A DNA stretch of 64,000 bases from Typhlomys cinereus (lineage: Eukaryota; Chordata; Mammalia; Rodentia; Platacanthomyidae). The notes under the pieces were generated by a model. The model worked only from the letters and a program-made list of their open reading frames with translations. It did not search any database and had not been told where the DNA came from. This document shows, one piece after another, positions 53,481 to 64,000 of this stretch. The stretch is taken from NCBI GenBank assembly GCA_023101885.1, contig JALPQD010000076.1, forward strand, positions 1,940,397 to 2,004,396, written 5' to 3'. The position numbers and the translations under genes are program-made. How positions within the stretch are numbered: the stretch's first letter is position 1; every line of letters begins with the position of its first letter.

Positions 53481-54150
53481 AATGCATGAGAATTCTTCAG
53501 TGTTGGTTGGTGCAATTCAGATTGCTAAGACCCTAATAGAAACTCTGAGTCTCTCTAGTCAGAGAAGCCAGGTAGAAGAGCTCTATACACTGGAATGTGT
53601 GTATTAGGTAAGGGAAGAGACACAAAGGAGGGAAAGTCAAGAAAATGAAATTTGCAGACTCTAAGCCATGTGTGTGCAAGACAGATCCAAACCTAGATGG
53701 ATGACACAGGTGGCAGGGGCCAGACCACTAAAGGCACAGAGCTCATGGTCTAACTTTAACTGGGACCATTGACAGCGTGCTAGTGCAAAAGCATCAGTGT
53801 TCTCCAAGGGATCTGAGCAAGCCAGTGTGTGTGAGGTAACCTGGCAGTGTGAAGGGCACAGGACAGAACTGCATGACATGCACAGAGCCAAGGGACTTGA
53901 CATACCTTCAAGGGGACAGTGATCCCATGTGCCTTGCGAAACCAAAGGGGACCTATAAAAACAATAAAGCATGAAATCCCCGTGAGAAAGTAAAACTGAA
54001 AACCCAAGTGAGCTAAATTTTGCTGTAAATGAATAGCAAAACAAAAATGAGAGGAGACTCCACAAGCTTGAAGATGAATACAAATGATCAGGAGAGAAGG
54101 GCAGAGAGAAGAATTTGGTAAATTTAGTGAAAAGGCATACATTTTTTATT
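53481..54150. other. Intergenic DNA, no feature recognised
   Basis: Long overlapping open frames on the - strand lack family features and pass into a (CA)n repeat, so they are not called. Confidence 0.4.
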
Positions 54151-54159
54151 CTTAAAATT

Positions 54160-54340
54160 ATTGTGTGTGTGTGTGTGTGTGTGTGTGCATGTGTCCATGA
54201 ACATGCGGCAGGCAAGAGGACAACCTGCAGAAGAGTGTTCTGGTTTTCTTCTGCCCCCATATTCTAGGGGTGGAATTCAGATCATCAGGCTTTGGGGGAA
54301 AGTACTTTTGTCTGCTGAACTATCTCGCTGTTCCCCATTT
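54160..54340 (-). mobile_element. B3-like SINE, reverse orientation
   Basis: (TG)n at 54162-54187, then 'gcaagaggacaacctgcaga', 'gtggaattcagatcatcagg' and 'ctgctgaactatctcgctgt', the complement of a B3 head. Confidence 0.75.
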
Positions 54341-54594
54341 GTAGATTTTAATAAGATAACCTGACACCAAGATAAACAAATTCAAAGACTCTGTGTTTAG
54401 AAATATCATTGAACTGCTGAGATGATATATGTTTTATATGTCATCAAAGTCCTGAGACAGAAAGTTATTATAGAAAGCTAAGCATGATGCCACATATATT
54501 CACTATGCTCTGGAAGTAGAGACAGGAAGATCAGGAGTCTAAGGTCATATTTGAATACATAGTAAGTTTAGAGTCAGCCTGGGTGACATGAGAT

Positions 54595-55375
54595 ACTAGA
54601 AAAAAGAAAGAGAGAAGGAAAGAAAGAAAGAGAAAGAAAGAAAGAGGGAGAGAGAAAAAGAAAGGGAGAGAGAAAAAGAAAGAAAGAAACAAAGAAACAA
54701 AGAACGAGAAAAAGAAAAAGAAAAAGAAAGAAAGGAAGGAAGGAAGACAGAAAAAGAAATGAGGGAAGAAGGAAAGAAGAAATGAGGGAAGAAAGAATGA
54801 AAGAAAGGAAAGAAAGAAAAAAAGAAAGAAAGAAATGAGAGAAGAAAGAAAGAAGAAATGAGGGAAGAAAGAAAGAAGAAATGAGGGAAGAAAGAATAAA
54901 AAAAGGAAAGAAAGAAAAAGGAAAGAGAAAGAAAGAAATGAGGGAAGAAGGAAAGAAGAAATGAGGGAAGAAAGGATGAAAGGAAAGAAAGAAAAAGAAA
55001 AAAGAAAGAAAGAAATGAGAGAAGAAAGAAAGAAGAAATGGAAGAAAGAATAAAAAAAGGAAAGAAAGAACATGCATAGAAAGAAAAATGAGGGAAGAAG
55101 GAAAGAAGAAATGAGGGAAGCATAATATGAATGAAGAAAGGAAAGAAAAAAGGAAAGAGAAAAAGAAGAAAAAAGATGAAAGAAGAAAAGAAAGAAAGAC
55201 AGAAGACCGAAAGGCACACGACAGACAGAAAGAAAAAAAGAAAGAAGAAAGAAAAAGAAAAGAAAGAAAAAAAGAACAAAGAAAAGATATGACAGAACAA
55301 GAAGAAGAAAGAAAGAAAGAAAGAAAGATGAAGCGTCAACGAAGGAAGAAAATGGTGATCATACAACGAAAGGAC
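54595..55375. repeat. Polypurine tract (GAAA/GGAA)n with higher-order repeats
   Basis: About 780 bases almost wholly A and G on the + strand. Within it the block starting 'aaatgagggaagaaggaaag' recurs at 54757, 54936 and 55086, so units of about 179 and 150 bases have been tandemly duplicated on top of the simple repeat. The long - strand Phe/Leu/Ser-rich frames are artefacts of this composition. Confidence 0.93.
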
Positions 55376-55600
55376 AAGACCTTTCTTGTTTTTGTTGTCT
55401 TTTGTCCTTCTTAAACAGAGCAGGGGCAGCTGCTGCTCCAAGTCAGGGAGGAGAATGCAGTCTGCACACAGACCCTGAAGGTGGAAGGCGTGGAGCAGCA
55501 GCCATGAGACAAGACATATGCAGGAGAGGCGGAGGTCTGAGAGGAAAGAAGGTGTAAAGTAGTAACTAAGGACCATGGGCATGTGAAAAGGTGGGTGTTG

Positions 55601-55912
55601 CCAAGATCCTTGGAGGCAAGGGATTGACAGCCACAGTAGTGTTCCTATGCTTAAGGGGAACACAGGAAGGGTTCAGGGAAATGCCACTGGGTCCTTGTAC
55701 GTCATCGAGAGGAGGGCCCAGAGGAGAGTCAGGCATGCACAAGAAAGGACTCTCGGGAATTGGGGCGGGAGGCACTGGGGATGGGAGGGAGGGTGTAGGG
55801 GAGGGGGAGCAGGGGGTTCGGGGGGAGGAGAAGGGAGGGAGGGAAGTGGTGTACCTATTAAGTTTGTATGAGCAGAAATAATAATTAAAAAATGTATAAA
55901 AAAAAAGAAAAA
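55601..55912 (+). mobile_element. 5'-truncated LINE-1 3' end, + strand
   Basis: Bounded by GAAAAGGTGGGTGTTG at 55585-55600 and 55913-55928. The sequence is the sense version of the L1 3' UTR seen reversed at 22391 and 58068, with its G-rich tract at 55765-55850 and an A-rich tail. Confidence 0.93.
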
Positions 55913-56348
55913 GAAAAGGTGGGTGTTGAACCCCCTTTGAGCTTGCAGTCAGAAATTTACTAGAACAGTATATAGGGCCAGGCATTCTTCCTCAGACAGG
56001 CGAGCTTGGGAATCTAGATAGTAGAGTCTCAGGTCGAATCAGCTCTTAGGTTCTGCCAAACAGAAGTGAGGGAGCTGGAGAAGGTTGGAGTGGAAGGTGA
56101 GAATGGAAAAAAAAAAAAAAAGAGCATGGAGAGAAATGAAGAATTGCTTATAAGGAACAGGAACAGTTGAAGAATAATAATGTGTTTATACTCCACGATC
56201 TAAAATGTTCTGGTAACATAGGTGATGGCAGTTACATGTGATTGTTGAAATTAAGGTTAGTGGACGGACTTTCTAGTGGTTGCCAGTTGCAAAGTCTAGA
56301 GCTGAGCTTGCAGTATGCTAGTCCTTGGCCTGTGGTGGCTATTTAGAT

Positions 56349-56530
56349 TAATGGGGCTGGTATGAGTATTGAGTGGGTAAGGGGCCTGTGTGTAAACATG
56401 GAGACCTGAGTTCAATCCCCAAAGCCCTCATGGTGAAGGAGAGCTGACTTTCTAAAGTCGTCTTCTAACCTCCACACATGTACCTTGGCACATTCTCTCT
56501 CTTTCTCAAATAAAATATTAATTTAAATTA
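56349..56530 (+). mobile_element. Old B2-like SINE
   Basis: 'ggggctggtatgagtattga' head, 'gacctgagttcaatccccaa', 'gctgactttctaaagtcgtc', and 'ctctctttctcaaataaaat' at the end. Confidence 0.65.
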
Positions 56531-57380
56531 ACAGACATTGAGTGAAAAATTCAGCTCAGCTGTAGGGGAGCGCTTTCAAAGCTGCCACAAGTGACTACCA
56601 TACTGAACCATATGGATAAACATATCCATATCATAAAGGCTGTGTGACTGTGGGGTGAATGATGGAGTAAGGTAAAGACTAAAACAGACAAGGAAGGGAA
56701 AAGGGTCTAGAGGCCACCATGAGGGACAAGAAGGACACCGGACCAGTTGTGCGAGGAAACTGAGTCCTCATGGCAAGTGTGGAGGGTTTAGAGAGGAGGT
56801 GCAGGGCCTTTGAGGATGACTTGCCTTATGTTTCAGGGCCTGAGGCAATGTGGGAGGTGGATGTAGAAAAGTCATCTTGCAACTACTTGTGAAGTCTAGA
56901 CACAGGACATGATTGGTGAATGGGGAGTCCCTGATTTCTTGGTTAAGACAGAGAATACAGTGACCCTAGTGGAGTTGAGTGGCGAATAGTTTGGGAATCC
57001 TAGTTGAAACACACAGAATCCTAGTCCCTCAAAATCCCTCCTGTGGGAACATGGACCAATTATTCAGTTTCTTTTATTTTATAAATGCAGTGTACGATAC
57101 ATTGGTTTGTAATAAGAAACATTGATAATATCTGATATAAAAAAATGAAGTATAAGTTATATGAAATAAGATTAGTACAGGAATAATAAGTATATAATGA
57201 CCATGCATGAAAGTAAATCAGTAAGTATAATGGTAAAATGATTATAAATTATGAGCAGTAGTGACAAACACTAGGGAAATCACTATTTAATTTAAAAGCC
57301 CCAAATAAGATAAATATTATAAAAAACTATCTGTATATTCTTATCTGATCCCATCTCTCTGGCTCCCCACAGAATATCAG
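56531..57380. other. Intergenic DNA, no feature recognised
   Basis: Nothing recognised; AT-rich from 57060 on. Confidence 0.45.
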
Positions 57381-57382
57381 AC

Positions 57383-57955
57383 AGTGTCATAGTTAGGCAC
57401 AGGTGTCAACTTGACAGTTGAGAGTTTGAGCTCCGGGCACATATATAGAGGATTAGTGGTTGGATTAAGCCCAGAGCAAACCTGCAGGAAATTGTCTAGC
57501 TGATGGGGAAGGCCCAGCCCATGGTGGGTGGGACTGCGCCCTGAACAGATGAATAAAATACTGAGAGCCGGGTGGGCTCTGGATGCATCTTTGAAAAAGT
57601 AGTAGTCAAGGGAAGCCCTAAAGCCTGCAGGAGATTGTCTAATTGATGAGGGAAGACCCAGCTCACGGTAGGTAGAACCATGCCCTGGGAAGATGGGAAG
57701 AGCTGGTTAGTATTGTGGCATTCTGTAGCACATTTTGACTGACTTACAGTCTGGCAAATGAATTCGTCCCTCTCTCAGCAATCCCTGTTGATATGGTGTG
57801 GTCAGTTCCTTCAACTCCTGGTGTTCGTATGGACTCTTCCTGCCAAACTGGACTAAAAACTGTAACTGAGAATCATAAGAAAGAATAAAGCCCCCATGTT
57901 CCCTTAAACTTCTATGTTGTGAATTTATGGCAACATGCAGGTAAACCGCAACAAC
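57383..57955 (-). repeat. Rodent interspersed repeat with internal duplication, reverse orientation
   Basis: Reverse-oriented relative of the copies at 10481 and 21895: 'gtgtcatagttaggcacagg', 'tgtcaacttgacagttgaga'. The segment with 'cctgcaggaaattgtctagc' (57482) recurs as 'cctgcaggagattgtctaat' (57625), about 143 bases apart, so part of the element is duplicated. Confidence 0.6.
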
Positions 57956-58850
57956 TATATTTCATATACATATTTTTCTGTACATATGATTTATTTTTTC
58001 AAGTGTTATAAAATGACAGGTTTGTTCTGTTGTAAATCACATACACTGACTCAACATTGTATTTTCTTTTTTTTTCTTTTTTTTATTAAAAATTTAATTA
58101 TACATTTTAAAATTTTTTTACCAGTTCCCTCCCTCCCCCCTCCTCCCCCCCGAACCCCTCCTCCCCCCCTCCCTCCCCCCCATTCCCCAGTGCCTCCCCC
58201 CAATTCCCAGAGAGTCCTTTATTGTGTACGCCTAACTCTCCACTGGGTCCTCCTCTCCGATGACATATAAGGACCCAGTGGCATTTCCATAAGCCCTTCT
58301 CTTGTTCCCCTTAAGCATAGGATCACTACTATGGCTGTCAATCCCTTGCTCCAGGGATCTCGGTGTCCTTAACAGATGCTAGACTTTATGAGGGCACAAG
58401 TGCACTGGACATTGCCCAGGGCATGCAAGTCCCATTATGATTGCTTTGGCCCCAACTATTGTGTGAGAATCTGCAAATCGTTGCTCTCCCCATCCTTTGC
58501 TCTTACAATCTTACTGCCCCCTCTTCCGCAAATGTCCCTGAGCTCCAGGATGGGGAAGATAGGCTGGCCTAGTTCTATGTGATTGATATAGAGTCTCTGA
58601 ATCTGGTTGTGGTTTGTTGATTTTCTTTTGCAGTTTTGCTGCTCCTGCAATGCCCTTCACTCCATCCTGCTGGGCACTGTATGTCACCCTTCAGACCTTG
58701 ATGGAGGCCTATTTCTCGTGCTGTAACATGGTCCCCCTCTCCTTGTTTTTGGTGTGGCCCTCCTACCCCATCTCTCTTGTTCAAATCCTTGCAATTACTG
58801 TGTTACATGGTTTACTTTTGAGTGTCTCAATGTGGGCTGGGTGATTGGTA

Positions 58851-61800
58851 CTAGGAGCCACCTATTAGGGAGTACATACGGCGCTTAATTTTCTGGGTTT
58901 GGGATACTTCACTTAATATAATTGTTTCTAATGACATCCATTTCCACAGCAATTCACTAATTCATCATTTGATGGCTGGGTAGTACTTCATGTATAGATG
59001 TACCACAGTTTCCTTATCCACTCGTTAACTGTTGGACATTTAGGTTGATTCCATGACTTTGCTATTGTAAACAGTGCTGCGAGAACATGGTCGATCTTGT
59101 GCTATCGAGGCGAACCTCTGCTGCATGGGGGGTTATTCCCAAAGTGGGATAGCAGGGTCATATGGCATTTCAACTTTAATTTCTTAAGAATCTCCAGACA
59201 GCTCGCCAGAGTGGCTGTATGAGCCTGCATTCCCACCAACAATGTAGGAGAGTTCCCCTCTCTCCACACCTCTCCAGCATTGTTGTTGTTTGTATTGTGG
59301 ATTTTTGCCATCCTGACGGGGTGAGATGAATATCAGGGAAGTTTTGATTTGCATTTCCCGATGGCTAAGGAAGTGGAGCATTTTTTCAGATATTTGTTAG
59401 ACATTTTAATTTCACCCTGGTAAAGTTTCTTTTAAGTTCCATTTTTTAATTGGGCCATTGGTTTCCTTGGAGTTTAGTTTCTAAGTCTTTGTGCACTCTG
59501 GACAGTAGAGCTCTGTCAGATATGTGTTTAGTGAAGATTTTCTCCCATTCTGTGGTTTGCCTTTGAGCTCGTGTTACAATCTCTTTATTTGAACAGAAGC
59601 TCTTTATTTCACAAGATCCCAACTGTTGAGAGTTGGTAGCAGTGACTGTACCATTGGATGTCTGTTTAGGAAGTGTTGGCCTAGGCCAATCAGCTCGAGG
59701 GAGTTCCCTATCCTTCAACTATGGTTTTTTAAAGCTCTGGCCTAAATCAAGGTCCTTGATCCATTTGGAATTAAGTCTTGTACAGGAGACAAGTATGGGT
59801 CCAGCTTTATCTTCTTCTGCATGTGGAGATCCAGTTTTGCCAGCACCATTTGTTGAAGATGCTGTTCTTTTTCCATTGGATTCTTTGGACCCCTTTGTCA
59901 AAGACCAAATGGCTGTATTTTTGTGGGCTTATATCTGGGTCTTCAACCCTTATCTATTGATCTGTGTGTCTATTTTGGAGCCAGTACCAGGCAGTTTTTA
60001 TAACTATGGATTTGTAGTATAAACTAAGGTTTGGTATGGTAATACCTCCAGCAGTGTTTTTGTTACTCAAGATTGTCTTTGTTATCCTGGGTCTTTTGTG
60101 CCTCCATATGAATTTTGAGATTATTTGGTCAACTTCTTTAAAGAATTGCTTTGGGATTTTAATTGGTATAGCATTGAATTTGTATATTGCCTTTGGTAGG
60201 ATGGTCATTTTTACAATATTGATTCTACCAATCCAGGAACATGGGAGGTCTTTCCACCTTCTGGTGTCTTCTGCTATTTCTTTCTTTAGGGTTTTAAAGT
60301 TTTCATTGTAAAGGTCTTTTACCTCCTTGGTTAGGTTTATACCAAGGTATTTTCATTTTTTTAGGGCTATAGTAAATGGGATTGTTTCTCTCAAGGCTTT
60401 TTCACTTCTTTCATTCTGGGCATATAGGAAGGCCTCTGATTTTTGCACATTTATTTTGTATCCTGCCATCCGTGCTGAACTTCTCAATTAGTTCCAGAGC
60501 TTCCTGGTGGAGTTTTTGGGATCACTCAGGTATAAGATCATGTCATCTGCAAATAGGGATAGCTTGACTTCTTCCTTGCCGATTTGAATCCCTCTTATGT
60601 CCCTTTCTTGTCTTATGGCTTCAGCTAACACTTCAAGTACAATATTGAATAGAAGTGGTGAGAGTGGACAGCCTTGTCTAGTTCCTGATCGAAGTGGGAA
60701 TGCTTCTAATTATTCCCCATTGAGCATAATCCTTGCTGTGGGCTTGTTGTATATAGCTTTTATTATATTGATAAAGGTTACTTTCATTCCTACAGACTCT
60801 AGCGTTTTGATCATAAAAGGCTGTTGGATTTTGTCAAAGGCTTTTTCTGCATCTATCGAGAGTATCATGTGGTCTTGGACTTTGGACTGGTTTACATGAT
60901 AAATTACATTTATTGACTTGCGTATGTTGAACCAACCTTGTGTGCCGGGGATGAAGCCTACTTGGTCCCCGTGAATGATCTTTTTGATATGTTTTTGAAT
61001 CCGATTTGCTAAGACTTTGTTGAGAATCTTTGCGTCTGTGTTCATCAGAGAGATCAGCCTATAGTTTTCTTTTTTAAGTGAATCTTTATTAGGTTTTGGG
61101 ATTAAGACGATATTAGCTTCATAGGAGGAATTTGGTAGTGTTCCTTCCTTTGCTATTTGATGGAACAGTTTAAGGAGTATTGGTGTTATTAACTCCTTAA
61201 ATATCTGGTAGAATTCTGTGCTGAATCCATCTGGCCCAGGACATTTTTTGGTTGGAAGATTCGAGATTACTTCTTCAATTTCCTTATATGTTATAGGACT
61301 ATTTAAATAATTCACAACTTCCTGATTCAATTTAGGTAGGTTGTGTTTACTTAGAAATTCATCCATCTCTTTTGTGTTGTCAAACTTCACAGAGTATAAG
61401 TTTTTGAAATATGATGTTATAATTCTCTGGATTTCTTGGGTATCCATAGTGATAACTCCATGTTCATTTCTAATTTTGTTAATTTGGGTTTTCTCTCTCT
61501 TGCTTTTGGTTAATTTAGCTAGGGGTGTATCAATCTTATTGATTTTTTCAAAGAACCAGCTTTTCGACTGGTTGATTTTTTCTATTGTTTTCTTAGTCTC
61601 GATTTCAGATATTTCTCCCCTTATTTTGCTAATCTCCTCTCTTCTACTACTTTTGGGATCAGATTGCTCAAGTTTCTCCAAAGTCTTAAGCTGCATCGTT
61701 AAATTATTTATTTCTGATGTTTCCAATTTTCTGATGTAGGCATTAAGAGCTATGAACTTACCTCTTAGAACAGCTTTCATTGTGTCCCAGAGATTTTGGT

Positions 61801-62653
61801 AAGTTGTATTTTCATTTTCGTTCACTTTCAGGAAATCTTGAATTTCCTGTTTAATTTCTTCCTGAATCCAGTTCTCATTCAGCATCATATTGTTAAGTTT
61901 CCAGGAGTTAGTGTATTTTCTCTTGTTTGTTGTGTTGTTGTGGATGTCCAGCTTTAGGCCATGGTGGTCTGATAGGGCACAGGCTAGAATTTCGACTTTT
62001 TTATATTTGTGTAGATTCATTTTGTGGCCCAATATGTGATCTATTTTGGAGAAAGTTCCGTGTGCTGCTGAGAAAAATGTGTATTCTTTGGTGCGTGGGT
62101 GAAAAGTTCGATAGAGATCTGTAAGGTCCATTTCAGTAAGGGTTTGGTTAAGCTCCAAAGTGTCTCTGTTAAGCTTTTGACCTGTTGATCTATCCCATGT
62201 TGAGAGGGCGGTGTTGAAATCCCTGAGAATTATCGTTTGGGGGTTGATTTCTTGCTTTAGACGCTGTAGGGTTTTCTTAATGAATGTGGAGGGGCCCATA
62301 TTGGGTGCATATATGTTCAGTATTGTGAAGTCTTCCTGGTGAATTGTATCTGTGACTAAAATGTAGTATCCTTCTGTGTCTCTTATGATTTTCTTTGGTT
62401 TGAAGTCCACTTTGTCTGAAAGCATAATTGCTACCCCTGCCTGTTTCCTGGTTCCATTAGCTTGCAAGATTTTGGACCAGCCTTTCATTCTTAGGACGTG
62501 CCTACCTTTTGTGGTGAGATGAGTTTCCTGAAGGCAGCAGATTGTTGGATTGTGGTTTTTAATCCAAGTTTGTAATCTATGTCTCTTAATCGGTGAGTTA
62601 ATGCCGTTGACATTTAATGTTATAATGGAGAAATTATTTTTAATTCTGGACAT
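58851..62653 (-). pseudogene. LINE-1 ORF2 (endonuclease/reverse transcriptase), broken
   Basis: Begins [20 protein letters not shown]. The endonuclease part keeps N14, E43, Y115, D145, N147, D205, D229 and H230, but the residue before D145, normally Gly, is Arg (LRDFN). The frame is open for 647 codons and stops at 60710-60712, inside the reverse transcriptase. The same frame then continues past the stop through the FADD catalytic motif (codons near 60545). It is next broken near 60495, where one base seems to be missing. Further pieces are open at 60208-59954 and 59718-59446. The family's usual end (...YSLIGG-stop) is visible at 58851. Usual ORF2 length is about 1275 residues. As it stands the protein would lack an active reverse transcriptase. 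Confidence 0.92.
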
Positions 62654-62710
62654 TTTTTATGTTTAGTAGATTTTGTAAGCATGATGTTTGATATTTATAT
62701 TTTGTTGGTA

Positions 62711-63775
62711 TTATACTTCCCTTCTGTCCTCCTGGATACGCTTGTTCTTTTCTTCAAGCTTGAGTATCATTTCTAGCATTTTTTGAAGGCCTGGTTTGGT
62801 AGACATGTATCCCTTCAAGTTGTCTTTGTGCTGGAAAACTTTTCTTTCTCCCTCAATCATGACAGATGGTTTTGCCGGGTATATCAGTCTGGGTTGGCAT
62901 TTTTGCTCATTTAATACTTGAAGTATGTCTCTCCAAGCTCTTCTTTCTTTTACTGTTTCCATTGAGTAGTCATTTGTTATTCTAATAGGTTTACCTTTAA
63001 AAGTGACTTGCTTTTTTTCTCTTGAAGCTCTCAGCACCCTTTCTTTGTCTTGAATGTGGAGTATTTTGACTATTATTTGCCGTGGCGATTTTCTATTTTG
63101 GTCATATCTGTTTGGAGTGCGAAATGCTTCTTGTATTTGGATAGGCCTCTCATTCTTTAGTTGTGGGAAGTTTTCATTTATGATGAATTGAAATATTTCC
63201 TCAGGTGTGGTATTTTGGGATTCTTGTTCTGGTATTCCATGAACGCGCATGTTAGGCTTCTTCAGGGTGTCCCATATTTCTTGAATGCTCCTCTCCAGTA
63301 TCTTTTTGGCTTTAACAATCTCTTCCATTGAGCTGGTTAATTCTCCTACTTTGTCTTCAAGATCTGAGATTCTATTTTCTGCCTCATTTGTTCTGCTGAT
63401 AAGACTCTCTGTCAAGTTTTGGGTTGAAGATAACTTATCTCTTAGTTCAATTTTAAACTCTGCCTGAGACTGTTTTACCTGCTCTATACCTATTTTTGTT
63501 TCTTGAACTGTTTTTCTCAACTCCTCCAGGTTCCTGTTGTGTTCCTGTTCAAAGTGGTTGACACGGTTATTTAACTCTTCTCGGATTTCCTCTTTCATAT
63601 TATTAATCATGGTAATGATCATACTCTGAAAGTCGTTATGTTGGGTCTGGCTTTCATGGCTATTTTCTATGGATTTGTTCTGGTCGCAATCCATCGTTAT
63701 GGGATTGATTCTTTTGGTGGGAGATTGTTCTTCTTGGGTTTTGTTTCTCGTGGATCTGCACTTTGACTTGTACAT
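62711..63775 (-). CDS. LINE-1 ORF1 protein, intact frame
   Basis: 354 codons, the usual length for ORF1p, an RNA-binding chaperone that trimerises and packages L1 RNA. Residues about 50-165 form a long coiled coil (repeated leucine/isoleucine heptads). An RRM-like core follows from about 172 (MRVHGIPE at 176-183, RQIIVKI near 232). A C-terminal domain from about 270 includes the PAKPSVMIEGERKVF segment and a basic end. No stop or frameshift interrupts it, which suggests a fairly recent insertion, although ORF2 is broken. Spacing to ORF2 is 57 bases. Confidence 0.93.
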   Translation of the reverse strand: MYKSKCRSTRNKTQEEQSPTKRINPITMDCDQNKSIENSHESQTQHNDFQSMIITMINNMKEEIREELNNRVNHFEQEHNRNLEELRKTVQETKIGIEQVKQSQAEFKIELRDKLSSTQNLTESLISRTNEAENRISDLEDKVGELTSSMEEIVKAKKILERSIQEIWDTLKKPNMRVHGIPEQESQNTTPEEIFQFIINENFPQLKNERPIQIQEAFRTPNRYDQNRKSPRQIIVKILHIQDKERVLRASREKKQVTFKGKPIRITNDYSMETVKERRAWRDILQVLNEQKCQPRLIYPAKPSVMIEGERKVFQHKDNLKGYMSTKPGLQKMLEMILKLEEKNKRIQEDRREV

Positions 63776-64000
63776 TGTTGTTTTGTTTTTTAGGACCTTT
63801 CAGTTTCTGTGTGTTTTTCACTGAACCTACGTAGTTGGTATTGTTACACCTGCCAGTTGTTACTAGTGCTTGCCTTGGATTGGGTATGTTTGTGTATTGG
63901 TATTGTTATATCCTAGATGAGACTACTAGGATGTTAGTACGTCAGTTAAGTAACCAGGGGATGAATATAAGTATGGTAGTGCACTTTTACGATCTAGTGT
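63776..64000 (-). promoter_or_regulatory. LINE-1 5' UTR, partial
   Basis: The 225 bases upstream of ORF1 on the - strand, cut by the window edge. No tandem monomers of the mouse L1 type are visible in this part. Confidence 0.6.

Larger units (their letters stand above)
58068..64000 (-). mobile_element. Nearly full-length LINE-1, - strand, open at window end
   Basis: Reading on the - strand from the window edge: a 5' UTR part (64000-63776), ORF1 (63775-62711), a 57-base spacer, ORF2 (62653 to about 58851), a 3' UTR of about 780 bases with a G-rich purine tract (C-rich at 58125-58200), and a terminal A-run (T-run at about 58070-58083). The order and spacing are those of a standard mammalian L1. 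The 5' end and the target duplication lie outside the window. Confidence 0.95.

Noticed and set aside
53661..54260. 199-codon - strand frame
   Set aside because: It starts in a (CA)n tract of a B3-like SINE and shows no domain or signal; hydrophobic runs arise from AT-rich sequence.
54531..55663. Long Phe/Leu/Ser-rich - strand frames up to 355 codons
   Set aside because: They are translations of the (GAAA)n purine tract; low complexity, overlapping in several frames.
40071..58067. Expected downstream gene ATP8A2
   Set aside because: Human gene order puts it after NUP58, but I found no exon encoding recognisable P-type ATPase motifs in this interval.
59633..60899. + strand frames across the L1
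   Set aside because: They are antisense shadows of ORF2.
1..64000. CRISPR arrays, operons, phage or bacterial-type systems
   Set aside because: The window is plainly mammalian nuclear DNA; no regularly spaced direct repeats or compact gene clusters are present.

Overview
The window is rodent nuclear DNA. It has spliced genes with GT-AG introns, B1-, ID- and B2-like tRNA-derived SINEs, LINE-1 elements and long (CA)n and (CTTT)n tracts. The youngest SINE is a B2-superfamily element whose head resembles mouse B2 but whose body and tail do not. I therefore infer a rodent other than mouse or rat; a jerboa-like lineage with its own B2-type SINE is possible, but I cannot fix the species.

Positions 1-1640 are upstream flank with old SINEs. 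A CpG-rich promoter (about 1640-2210) leads into the only cellular protein-coding gene I can support, NUP58 (also NUPL1, nucleoporin p58/p45), on the + strand. I placed 16 coding exons from 1934 to 38159. They join in frame with no leftover base into 594 codons plus stop. The product has an N-terminal FG region, a central alpha-helical coiled-coil region and a C-terminal FG region. It is the Nup58 subunit of the Nup62-Nup54-Nup58 complex of the nuclear pore channel.

The gene shows two possible 3' ends. Exon 13 can be spliced on to exons 14-16 (p58 form, poly(A) signal at 40049). It can also be read through its donor into seven extra codons and a stop, followed by 4.7 kb of 3' UTR ending at a poly(A) signal at 33775. 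The second form matches the known shorter p45 form. That alternative 3' UTR carries a U6 snRNA pseudogene and a poly(A)-only insertion flanked by a 14-bp target duplication.

From about 40070 to 58070 there is intergenic DNA with no convincing gene. It holds young and old SINEs, ancient L1 pieces, 5'-truncated L1 3' ends (one with an apparent 3' transduction), a trinucleotide repeat and a 750-bp purine tract with higher-order repeats. In the human genome ATP8A2 follows NUP58; none of its exons was recognised here.

Positions 58068-64000 are a nearly complete LINE-1 on the - strand, cut off by the window edge in its 5' UTR. ORF1 is intact (354 codons). ORF2 is open for 647 codons through the endonuclease and into the reverse transcriptase, then hits a stop and later frameshifts. 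I found no new defence-like or operon-like system; the most interesting material is the dual 3' end of NUP58 and the unusual retrotransposition footprints.
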